From Flavobacteriaceae bacterium UBA1682 (GTDB lineage Bacteria; Bacteroidota; Bacteroidia; Flavobacteriales; Flavobacteriaceae), in contig DCKE01000026.1 in NCBI GenBank assembly GCA_002320285.1, forward strand, positions 78,441 to 142,440: 64,000 bases of DNA, in the 5' to 3' direction. This document shows, one piece after another, positions 8,507 to 16,984 of the stretch. Position 1 is the first letter of the stretch. Every line of letters starts with the position of its first letter. Below the pieces are notes generated by a model. The model was not told the DNA's origin and searched no databases. It saw only the letters and a list, made by a program, of their open reading frames with translations. The translations under genes and the position numbers were made by a program.

Positions 8507-8623
8507 TTAACTTTAGTTTGTATATAGCACAGTTCGTTTTTAAAAAGCAAATTTAAAACAATAAACAACATCAAAAAATTTTATAAAACACTATTTCGTG
8601 TCATCTTAGGATTAATCATCCTG

Positions 8624-11600
8624 TTGCTATCGCTTGGTATAGCATTGACCTTACCTTTTGTTCAAACTAAAATCGCCCGTGTGGTGACAACCAAGTTGAA
8701 CGAGAGTTTTGGTACAGAAATCTATATAGATAAGGTTGCGATCACTATTTTTGGTGGGGTAACGCTAAACGGCGTTAACGTATTGGACAACCACGATAAG
8801 ACCTTTATCAATATCAAACACTTCAATACGAATATACTCGATTTTAAACAACTGATTAAAGGGAAATTGTATTTCGGAAAAGCTTCGATGGACGGTTTGG
8901 ATTTTAATATGCACACGTATAAGGGAGAGACGAAAACCAATTTTGATTTGTTTATTGAGGCTTTTGACGACGGAAAAGAAGGTGATGGAAGTTTTCGGTT
9001 AAGTGTACAGGAATTAAAACTGAGAAACAGTCATTTTTTGATTTCTGACGACAATCACGAAAAACCCGTAACACTCGACCTAAAGGAATTAAATGCCAAT
9101 ATCTCTAAATTTTTAATCAAAGGGCCAGAGATTTATGCCGATATTAAATCCTTACGACTAGTTGAAAACCACGGATTGATTGTCAAAGACATGCAATCGT
9201 TGTTTTCCTATACCAAAACCAATATCACCTTAGATAAATTGTTGTTGACCACCAATGAATCGGTACTGTCCGGTGCGATTAAAATGGATTTTCAAGGCGA
9301 TGACATGAAGTATTTTGTCGATAAGGTTAAATTAGATGTGCAGATTGATAAGGCATCCCTATCTACTAACGATATCAACATATTTTATCCGGAGTTTGGA
9401 GCGAACCAAAAACTCTTTTTGAAAACGCAGTTAAAGGGAGTCATGAATGACTTTACCTTGACCGATTTAAAATTGATTGACGATCACTATTCTGAGGTGG
9501 TTGGATATTTTAGATTTCAAAATATCTTCGGAGAGGGACCCTTTCGAATGGATACCAATTTGAATCGATTGAGTTCAACGTATTACGATTTAAAAGAATT
9601 GATGCCTCGGGTGTTGGGTCAAATCTTGCCGGAGGAATTGGCTCGTTTGGGTAGTATGAATTTATCAGGTACCATCGGATTAACCAAAAAAACCTTGGAA
9701 ACCGATATCGATTTGGTAACGTCATCGGGCCGAGCAGTAGCCAAAGTGTCGATGAGCAATATCGATAAGATGGTTGATGCGACTTATTTGGGGACGATTG
9801 CCTTGACCGATTTTAACTTGGGTGAGGTTTTGGCCAATCCGTCTTTTGGTAAAACAAACCTAGATATTAGCTTGGATGGACGTGGTTTTTCTGAAAAATA
9901 TTTAAATACATCCTTAGTCGGGAAAGTGACTTCCTTTGCATTTAAAGGTTATAATTATCAAAACATCGAAGTTGATGGTACGATGAGAATGCCTTATTTC
10001 AAAGGATATTTAAACAGTAATGACCCCAATTTGAAACTGGCTTTTGACGGATTAATCGATTTGAGTTCCAAAGTCAAGAATTACGATTTTACCGCAAAAA
10101 TCGATTATGCCGATTTGCATAAATTGAATTTTGTAAAAGATACTTTAGCTATTTTTAAGGGCGATTTGTCGCTAAAAGCCTCTGGAAATACCTTAGATGA
10201 TTTGGCAGGGGAATTTCACCTCGAACAAGCCATGTATCAAAATAGCAAGGATCAGTATTTGTTTGAAGACTTCCTAGTTGAATCCAGATTTAGCGATGTC
10301 GGTGTAAGAACCATATCCTTAAGCTCAAAAGACGCGATAGAAGGACAACTTTCCGGTAAATTTGAGATTGGAGAAATGGTTAAGATGGTTGAAAATGCCC
10401 TAGGTAGTTTATATACCAACTATTCGGCTTTTAAGGTTAAACCCAAACAATATTTTGATTTCGATTTCACGATAAATAGCCAATTAATCGAAATTTTCTT
10501 ACCGATGTTGTCGGTGAAAGAAAACAGCAAAATTAAAGGAAACATCAATGCCGATGAAGGAGATTTTAAATTAAAATTCTCGTCACCCGGTGTAGCGGTA
10601 AATAATATTTCTACGACTAATATTCAATTGAATATCAATAATCAGAATCCGCTTTACAATGCCTTTGTATCTATTGACAGTGTGAAGACCAAAGGGTATT
10701 CGATATCGGATTTTAACTTGATCAATGTCACTCAAAACGACACGCTGTTTTTCCGTACGGAATTTAAAGGTGGAAAACACGGAAAGGATTATTTTAATTT
10801 AAACTTATACCATACGATTAACCCGGAGAATCAATCGGTAGTAGGGTTTAAGAAATCAGAATTGAACTTTAAGGACTATCTGTGGTTTTTAAATGAAAAA
10901 GACGACGATGAAAATAAAATTGTATTCAATAAAAAATTGACCGACTTTAAGGTGGATAAGATGTCACTGACACACGATGGGCAGTTAGTAGAGTTAAGTG
11001 GTATTTTGCGAGATTCGACTTATAAAGATCTAAAATTATCCTTTGATCGGGTTGATTTAAATAAAATTACTCCAGAACTCAATAATATGGAGTTTGGTGG
11101 AAACATCAACGGATCGGTAAATTTTGAACAAAAAGGGACGATTTTTCATCCATCGTCAGATATTACTATTGACTCTTTAATGGTCAATAAAGTAGCGTTG
11201 GGCGATTTGATCTTTAAGATTGATGGGGATGAGAAGTTACAAAACTTTAAAGTCAATTCGAGTATTATCAAAAACCATGAAGAAAAGTTTTTTCTAAATG
11301 GGGGCATAAATATCGTAGGCAGAAACAGCTTGTTAAATCTAACCGCGGGTTTTAATAAATTTAATATCAAGACCATAGGGCCGTTGTTGAGTTCTATAGT
11401 AACTGATGTTCGTGGAGAAGCGTCTGGAAGGATTAGTATACTGGGTACACATATAAAACCGGAAATTGACGGACGTTTGTATTTGGATGATGCGGGAATG
11501 AAGTCGAAATTTACAGGGGTAGATTATGATTTTGAGCAAGGCTCTGCAATTGATTTAACTCAGGAGCAGTTTATATTGCGGAATGTCAAATTGATCGATT

Positions 11601-13054
11601 CAAAATATAAGACTTCGGGAATCATTAAAGGCTCTATCAAGCACAAGAAATTTGACGATTGGAATTTGGACCTGAAGTTGGCTTCCGAAAATTTATTGGG
11701 ATTGGATACTCAATATGCTGAGGGCAGTGTTTATTACGGTACGGCCTATATCAATGGAACTGCTGCTATCTCTGGGCCAGTTGACTTGTTATCGATCAAT
11801 ATAAATGCGACATCCAATAAGGGTACATCGATCAAAATACCGTTAAATGAGGCTCAAGGAGTTGGAGACAACTCGTTTATACATTTTCTGTCTCCTCAGG
11901 AAAAGGCAAATAGACTTAAAGGGCTTGAAAAGGAATTTATTAAGTATAGCGGTATTGAATTGGATTTTGAATTTGTTGTAACACCAGACGCGGAGATAGA
12001 AATTATTTTGGATCGGGAATCGGGACACGCGATGAAAGGACGTGGAGCTGGATTTATAACGATGGAGATCAATACCAGTGGGAAATTTAATATGTGGGGG
12101 GATTTTCAGGCTTATGAAGGAGAATACAACTTCAAATATGGGGGGATTATCGACAAGCGTTTCCAAGTTAAAAAATTCGGAACTATTCGATGGGACGGTG
12201 ATCCGATGAATGCAGCTTTAGATTTACAAGCCATTTATCACACCGAGGCAAATCCGAGTGTCATTATTGACAATGCGATTTTAAATAGAAAGGTACCTAC
12301 CGATGTGTCGATACTTTTAAATGGTAGTTTGAGTAGTCCCGAAGTAGATTTTGAAATTAATTTTCCAAATGTGAGTTCAGTGGTCAAATCGGAAATCGAC
12401 TATAAATTAAGTGATAGAGATACGCGCGAAAGACAGGCTATGGCCTTGCTTGCTACAGGGAGTTTCTTTTCGTCTGACAATGCATCTTCGTTGGCTTACG
12501 GAAGTTTATTTGAACGTGCGAGTAGTATTTTTGACGATCTTTTTTCGGATTCAGACGATAAATTTAAGGTAGGACTTAATTATGCACAGGCGGATCGAAA
12601 TCCATACGCTCAGAGCGAAGGCCGAGTAGGGGTGACCTTCTCTACAAAGGTCAATGAAAGAATTTCCGTCAACGGAAAATTGGGAGTACCTGTAGGTGGA
12701 GCTGAAGAGTCCGTTATCGTAGGTGATGTGGAGGTGTTGTTACGATTAAATGATGATGGAACTTTAAATGCTCGTGTTTTTAATCGTGAAAACGATATCA
12801 ACTATATCGGTGAGGGGATTGGATATACACAAGGAGTTGGTTTGTCTTATGAGGTTGATTTTGATACATTTAGAGCCTTGCTTCGCAGAATACTTAATAA
12901 AGCTGCAGAACAGGAGAATATCAAGAAAAAAGATGGAAAAAAAGCCGGTGATGAATTACCGGATTCCGATTATAACTCTGAATTTATTCGTTTTTACGAA
13001 AATAGAAGGCAGTCTAATCCCGATGCGGAAACGCAGGATGATGATTCGGAATAA
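8624..13054 (+). CDS. tamB: Translocation/assembly module TamB (DUF490/AsmA-type bridge protein)
   Basis: TamB-type proteins are long inner-membrane-anchored beta-groove proteins that span the periplasm and help move lipids or outer-membrane proteins. The 1476-residue length, the repetitive beta-strand pattern and the C-terminal TamB/DUF490 region (about 1050-1400, e.g. MKGRGAGFITMEIN, TDVSILLNGSLSSPEV) support this. The acidic tail ends in DDDSE. The listed start is a TTG that falls in the middle of the membrane anchor. The same open frame continues upstream to 8536 and encodes a basic segment (KKFYKTLFR) and the rest of the anchor, but contains no ATG, GTG or TTG; the natural start may be a rare codon such as the ATA at 8561. 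It is followed by a terminator at 13071. Confidence 0.9.
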   Translation: MLSLGIALTLPFVQTKIARVVTTKLNESFGTEIYIDKVAITIFGGVTLNGVNVLDNHDKTFINIKHFNTNILDFKQLIKGKLYFGKASMDGLDFNMHTYKGETKTNFDLFIEAFDDGKEGDGSFRLSVQELKLRNSHFLISDDNHEKPVTLDLKELNANISKFLIKGPEIYADIKSLRLVENHGLIVKDMQSLFSYTKTNITLDKLLLTTNESVLSGAIKMDFQGDDMKYFVDKVKLDVQIDKASLSTNDINIFYPEFGANQKLFLKTQLKGVMNDFTLTDLKLIDDHYSEVVGYFRFQNIFGEGPFRMDTNLNRLSSTYYDLKELMPRVLGQILPEELARLGSMNLSGTIGLTKKTLETDIDLVTSSGRAVAKVSMSNIDKMVDATYLGTIALTDFNLGEVLANPSFGKTNLDISLDGRGFSEKYLNTSLVGKVTSFAFKGYNYQNIEVDGTMRMPYFKGYLNSNDPNLKLAFDGLIDLSSKVKNYDFTAKIDYADLHKLNFVKDTLAIFKGDLSLKASGNTLDDLAGEFHLEQAMYQNSKDQYLFEDFLVESRFSDVGVRTISLSSKDAIEGQLSGKFEIGEMVKMVENALGSLYTNYSAFKVKPKQYFDFDFTINSQLIEIFLPMLSVKENSKIKGNINADEGDFKLKFSSPGVAVNNISTTNIQLNINNQNPLYNAFVSIDSVKTKGYSISDFNLINVTQNDTLFFRTEFKGGKHGKDYFNLNLYHTINPENQSVVGFKKSELNFKDYLWFLNEKDDDENKIVFNKKLTDFKVDKMSLTHDGQLVELSGILRDSTYKDLKLSFDRVDLNKITPELNNMEFGGNINGSVNFEQKGTIFHPSSDITIDSLMVNKVALGDLIFKIDGDEKLQNFKVNSSIIKNHEEKFFLNGGINIVGRNSLLNLTAGFNKFNIKTIGPLLSSIVTDVRGEASGRISILGTHIKPEIDGRLYLDDAGMKSKFTGVDYDFEQGSAIDLTQEQFILRNVKLIDSKYKTSGIIKGSIKHKKFDDWNLDLKLASENLLGLDTQYAEGSVYYGTAYINGTAAISGPVDLLSININATSNKGTSIKIPLNEAQGVGDNSFIHFLSPQEKANRLKGLEKEFIKYSGIELDFEFVVTPDAEIEIILDRESGHAMKGRGAGFITMEINTSGKFNMWGDFQAYEGEYNFKYGGIIDKRFQVKKFGTIRWDGDPMNAALDLQAIYHTEANPSVIIDNAILNRKVPTDVSILLNGSLSSPEVDFEINFPNVSSVVKSEIDYKLSDRDTRERQAMALLATGSFFSSDNASSLAYGSLFERASSIFDDLFSDSDDKFKVGLNYAQADRNPYAQSEGRVGVTFSTKVNERISVNGKLGVPVGGAEESVIVGDVEVLLRLNDDGTLNARVFNRENDINYIGEGIGYTQGVGLSYEVDFDTFRALLRRILNKAAEQENIKKKDGKKAGDELPDSDYNSEFIRFYENRRQSNPDAETQDDDSE

Positions 13055-13069
13055 TAGCAAAATATTAAT

Positions 13070-13100
13070 AAAAAAACCAGTAGTTCTTGCTGGTTTTTTT
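13070..13100 (+). terminator. Intrinsic terminator of tamB
   Basis: A 10-bp stem (13071-13080 with 13090-13099) around CCAG/CTGG has a 9-nt loop and ends in a T run, 16 bp past the tamB stop. Confidence 0.8.
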
Positions 13101-13146
13101 GTAGGATTTAGTTTTTAATTGAGTAAATTTACTTAAAACTCATAGG

Positions 13147-14133
13147 ATGTTAAGTGAAATAAAGAAAATAGCCGTACTGACTTCAGGCGGTGATGCTCCA
13201 GGGATGAATGCTGCCATTAGAGCTGTTGTACGTACTTGTGCCTTCTACAATATAGAGTGTATAGGTGTTTATCGAGGTTTTCAAGGATTGGTAGAAGGTG
13301 ATTTTAAATCACTGGGTCCACGTGATGTCAACTATATTATCAACAAAGGGGGGACGATATTAAAATCCGCTCGTTCAGAGGGTTTTAGAACTTCTGAAGG
13401 ACGTCAACAAGCACACCAACATTTGCTCGACAACGGGATTAATGCTTTAATTATTATAGGTGGTGATGGTAGTTTTACGGGAGGAATGCTGTTTAATGAA
13501 GAATTTGGTTTTCCGATTATTGGAATTCCGGGAACTATCGACAACGACATCAATGGAACGAGTCATACCATCGGTTTTGATACCGCTTTAAATACGGTAG
13601 TCGAGGCAGTGGATAAAATTAGAGATACCGCCAATTCACACAAACGATTATTCTTTATTGAAGTCATGGGTAGAGATGCGGGACATATTGCCCTCAACGC
13701 TGGTATTGGCTGTGGGGCAGAGGAAATCATCATACCTGAAGAGAATATGGGGATGGACAGGCTTGTAGAGTCACTGAAGAAAAGTAAAGCATCGGGCAAG
13801 TCCTCTAGTATTGTCATCGTTGCCGAAGGCGAGAAGTTGGGTAAAAACGTTTTTGAGTTAGGTGATTATGTCGAGAAAAATTTACCGGAATACGATGTAC
13901 GCGTTTCTGTTTTAGGACATATGCAACGCGGTGGAGCTCCTTCGTGTTTTGATCGGGTTTTAGCCAGTCGTTTAGGAGTTAAAGCCGTAGACTATTTACT
14001 TGAGGGAAAAACCAATTATATGGTAGGTTTGTTAAATGACCAAGTAGCTTTGACGCCGTTGAGTAATGCCATCAAGGGATTTTCGGGTATTGATCAAGAA
14101 TTGATACGAGTTTCAGATATTATTTCGATTTAA
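13147..14133 (+). CDS. pfkA: ATP-dependent 6-phosphofructokinase
   Basis: PfkA phosphorylates fructose 6-phosphate to fructose 1,6-bisphosphate, the committed step of glycolysis. The 328-residue size fits the bacterial ATP-dependent form. ATP-binding LTSGGDAPGMNA starts at residue 11, GGDGS is at 105-109 (the glycine after GGDG environment fits ATP rather than PPi use), and the catalytic PGTIDND is at 128-134 with Asp132 as base. MGRDAGHIA follows. It heads a rightward run with gapA, a sugar kinase and mgsA. Confidence 0.97.
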   Translation: MLSEIKKIAVLTSGGDAPGMNAAIRAVVRTCAFYNIECIGVYRGFQGLVEGDFKSLGPRDVNYIINKGGTILKSARSEGFRTSEGRQQAHQHLLDNGINALIIIGGDGSFTGGMLFNEEFGFPIIGIPGTIDNDINGTSHTIGFDTALNTVVEAVDKIRDTANSHKRLFFIEVMGRDAGHIALNAGIGCGAEEIIIPEENMGMDRLVESLKKSKASGKSSSIVIVAEGEKLGKNVFELGDYVEKNLPEYDVRVSVLGHMQRGGAPSCFDRVLASRLGVKAVDYLLEGKTNYMVGLLNDQVALTPLSNAIKGFSGIDQELIRVSDIISI

Positions 14134-14221
14134 GTTTAAGGATTCGAAACTTGACACTGCAGAGTTGCAAGGGAATCAGTGAAGGAATAAATCAACGTAT
14201 ACAAATTAAAAAAAACTAAAG

Positions 14222-15223
14222 ATGAAAATAAAAATTGGGATAAATGGTTTTGGCCGTATAGGTCGATTGGTTTTGAGAGAATCCATCGCCAGAAAAGATA
14301 TACAAGTAGTTGCGATCAATGATTTGATGGATGTAGAACAGTTAGCATATTTATTAAAATACGATTCCGTACACGGTAACTTTAAGGCTGATGTCAAGGT
14401 TGAAAACGGTCATTTGGTTGTTAATGGCGAAACTATAAGGGTTACCGCAGAGAAAGATCCGACCATATTAAGATGGGAGGAAGTTCAAGCCGATGTAGTT
14501 ACAGATTGTACGGGTGTTTTTACCACTTTAGAAAAGGCACAGGCACATATTGTAGCAGGAGCTAAAAAAGTGGTTATCTCATCACCATCTGCTGATGCAC
14601 CGATGTTTGTAATGGGGGTTAACGATCACTTATTAACAGCAGCAGATACGATTGTTTCCAATGCTTCTTGTACCACCAATTGTTTAGCGCCGTTGGCAAA
14701 AATTCTGAATGATAATTTTGGAATTGTAGAAGGATTGATGACCACCATACATGCGGCTACGGCTTCACAACTCACCGTAGATGGGCCTTCAAAAAAGGAT
14801 TACCGTGCAGGACGTTCGGCGTTAAACAATATAATCCCAGCGAGTACTGGTGCTGCCAAAGCAGTTACCAAAGTAATACCTGAATTAAAAGGCAAATTAA
14901 CCGGCTTGGCTATGCGTGTGCCTGTGGTAGATGTATCCGTTGTGGATTTGACGGTTAAGTTAGAAAAGGAAACTTCTTATGCTGAGATCATGGAAGTCTT
15001 TAGAAAAGCATCGGAAACCGATTATAAAGGACTGGTAGGATTTACTGAAGACGAAGTAGTCTCTCAGGATTTTGTGTCCGATGAGCGTATTTGCATCGTT
15101 GATGCAAAGGCGGGTATCGCATTGAATAGTACTTTCTATAAAATTATTGCATGGTATGATAATGAATACGGATATGCAGCAAAATTAATCGATTTAGCTG
15201 TACGTGTACATACAGTAAAATAA
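14222..15223 (+). CDS. gapA: Type I glyceraldehyde-3-phosphate dehydrogenase
   Basis: This 333-residue enzyme oxidises glyceraldehyde 3-phosphate to 1,3-bisphosphoglycerate. The NAD-binding GFGRIGR is at residues 9-15, an aspartate follows the second strand (AINDLMD), which fits NAD rather than NADP preference, and the catalytic cysteine is Cys150 in NASCTTNC. It lies 88 bp after pfkA and 10 bp before the kinase gene, so the three are probably transcribed together. Confidence 0.97.
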   Translation: MKIKIGINGFGRIGRLVLRESIARKDIQVVAINDLMDVEQLAYLLKYDSVHGNFKADVKVENGHLVVNGETIRVTAEKDPTILRWEEVQADVVTDCTGVFTTLEKAQAHIVAGAKKVVISSPSADAPMFVMGVNDHLLTAADTIVSNASCTTNCLAPLAKILNDNFGIVEGLMTTIHAATASQLTVDGPSKKDYRAGRSALNNIIPASTGAAKAVTKVIPELKGKLTGLAMRVPVVDVSVVDLTVKLEKETSYAEIMEVFRKASETDYKGLVGFTEDEVVSQDFVSDERICIVDAKAGIALNSTFYKIIAWYDNEYGYAAKLIDLAVRVHTVK

Positions 15224-15233
15224 ACATCATAGC

Positions 15234-16088
15234 ATGAAAATTATAGTAGATAGCGGGTCAACCAAAGCCGATTGGATCTTTTTTGACGACCAAGGGAAAT
15301 GGTTGCTTTCCGTTTCGAGTCTGGGTTTAAATCCGGAAGTTTTAACGGTCGAAGAATTTGAAATTCGGGTACAGTTGCTGCCCGACGTTAAAAAATACAA
15401 AGATCAAATCAAATCATTTTACTTCTATGGATCGGGTTGTGGATCAACTCGTGCCAAAAAAATTGCTTATGATTTTTTTGATAAATACTTTGAGAATGCA
15501 AATTATATAGAAGTCCGTGAGGATACTTATGGAGCGGTTTATGCGACCACGGCAATCGGTTCTCAAGCTATTGTTTGTATTAACGGTACGGGATCCAATT
15601 GCAGTTACTTTGATGGAAACGCAGTGCATCAAGCGGTTGAATCTTTAGGTTTTATAGCGATGGATGATTGTAGTGGAAGTGCTTTCGGCAGACTGATGAT
15701 TCGAGGTTATTATCTAAAAATGATGCCCGATGATTTGCGTAAATTAATAGAACATAAATACGATTTACATCCGGACGTTATCAAGGATCATTTTTATAAA
15801 AAGGAAAATCCCAACGCCTATTTGGCTTCATTTCTGCCGTTTTTAATCCAATATAAAGATCATGAGTATTTCCAGGAAATGATCGTTAGTCAGATTCAGT
15901 TTTTTGTAGATCATTATATCAAACAATTTAAGGAATCCGCTACTGTTCCCGTTCATTTTATAGGATCAGTGGCTTATTTTCTGCAAGAGGAATTTGCTCG
16001 AGTTTTAAAGTTTAACGGTTTGCAATTGGGTAAAATTTATCAAAAACCGATGGACGGATTGATTGAATTTCATCAACACACTATTTAA
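15234..16088 (+). CDS. BadF/BadG/BcrA/BcrD-type ATPase, N-acetylglucosamine kinase-like
   Basis: This 284-residue ASKHA-fold protein begins with the phosphate-binding loop DSGSTKADW (residues 5-13) and has a second glycine-rich element ICINGTGSNCSYF (about 112-124). Members in Bacteroidota are usually labelled N-acetylglucosamine kinase or BadF-type ATPase. A sugar kinase is the more likely role here because the gene sits 10 bp after gapA and 1 bp before mgsA, with no benzoyl-CoA reductase genes nearby. The exact substrate is not shown by the sequence. Confidence 0.82.
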   Translation: MKIIVDSGSTKADWIFFDDQGKWLLSVSSLGLNPEVLTVEEFEIRVQLLPDVKKYKDQIKSFYFYGSGCGSTRAKKIAYDFFDKYFENANYIEVREDTYGAVYATTAIGSQAIVCINGTGSNCSYFDGNAVHQAVESLGFIAMDDCSGSAFGRLMIRGYYLKMMPDDLRKLIEHKYDLHPDVIKDHFYKKENPNAYLASFLPFLIQYKDHEYFQEMIVSQIQFFVDHYIKQFKESATVPVHFIGSVAYFLQEEFARVLKFNGLQLGKIYQKPMDGLIEFHQHTI

Positions 16089-16089
16089 T

Positions 16090-16470
16090 ATGGAAATGGA
16101 AATAGCGATAATAGCGCACGACGGAAAAAAAAGACAGATGATCGAATTTGTGTTGCTCAACAGAGCCTTTTTAAACTCAGATTCTATCACTTTGATAGCC
16201 ACGGGAACTACGGGCACATTAATGGAGCAGGAGGGATTTAAAGTCTTAAAGATGTTGTCAGGACCATTGGGTGGGGATGCTCAGATTGCAGCTAGAGTGG
16301 CCGAAGAAAAAACTCAGATGGTTTTGTTCTTTAAAGATCCTTTGGGAAAACACCCTCATGAACCAGATATTAATATGCTCTTGAGGGTGACAGATGTTCA
16401 CAATATTCCGTTGGCAACCAACTTAGCCACGGCTCAATTGTTATTAGATGCTATTTCGAACAGATCATAG
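16090..16470 (+). CDS. mgsA: Methylglyoxal synthase
   Basis: MgsA converts dihydroxyacetone phosphate to methylglyoxal and phosphate, relieving phosphosugar build-up. The 126-residue protein aligns along its length with the family: IAHDGKK (8-14), the phosphate-binding TGTTG (38-42), GGD with catalytic Asp63, and HPHEPDI with His90 and Asp93. The ATG at 16090 is chosen over an upstream TTG at 16063 because it fits the family N terminus and avoids a 26-nt overlap with the kinase gene. Its position after pfkA and gapA makes metabolic sense. The last 20 bp overlap the end of ridA on the other strand. Confidence 0.95.
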   Translation: MEMEIAIIAHDGKKRQMIEFVLLNRAFLNSDSITLIATGTTGTLMEQEGFKVLKMLSGPLGGDAQIAARVAEEKTQMVLFFKDPLGKHPHEPDINMLLRVTDVHNIPLATNLATAQLLLDAISNRS

Positions 16471-16831
16471 AAATTTCGATATTCACATTGCGGGGTAATT
16501 TTTCAACTTGTACACATTCTCTTGCAGGAGCAGTAGCAGCATTGAAATAAGCACCGTAAATTTCATTAATACGTGCGAAATCATCCATATTGCGAATGAA
16601 TATGGTCGCTTTTACAGCATTTTCAAAAGTCATTTTGGCCTCGGTCAAAATGGCTTTTAAGTTTTCCATCACTTGTTTCGTTTCGTCTTCTATGCTTGAT
16701 GTAATCAGTTCTTGTTTTGCTTGGTTAAACGGGATTTGACCAGAAATAAACAGTAAATCACCGATGCTAACTGCATGGTTATAAGGTCCGATTGGAGCAG
16801 GTGCTTGCTCAGAATTAATTATTGTTTTCAT
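16451..16831 (-). CDS. ridA: RidA family reactive imine deaminase
   Basis: RidA hydrolyses enamine/imine intermediates from PLP enzymes (e.g. 2-aminoacrylate), protecting them from damage. The 126-residue length is typical. Family landmarks are APAPIGPYNHAV near the N terminus, FISGQIP (about 28-34), and the substrate-binding arginine in APARECVQVEKLP (about 103-115). It converges with mgsA, and the two coding regions overlap by 20 bp, leaving no room for a terminator between them. Confidence 0.96.
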   Translation of the reverse strand: MKTIINSEQAPAPIGPYNHAVSIGDLLFISGQIPFNQAKQELITSSIEDETKQVMENLKAILTEAKMTFENAVKATIFIRNMDDFARINEIYGAYFNAATAPARECVQVEKLPRNVNIEISMICSK

Positions 16832-16984
16832 AGCTATTTTATTTAATTTATATCGACACTACATAGCGCTTGATTTTATACTTACGCAGCGATATATGCC
16901 TGTTTTTAATAAATATCGAGAGTTTCGACACGGATTTTACATAAAAGTTTTTTATAAGTAAAACTACCGAATTCCTACAGTAGG

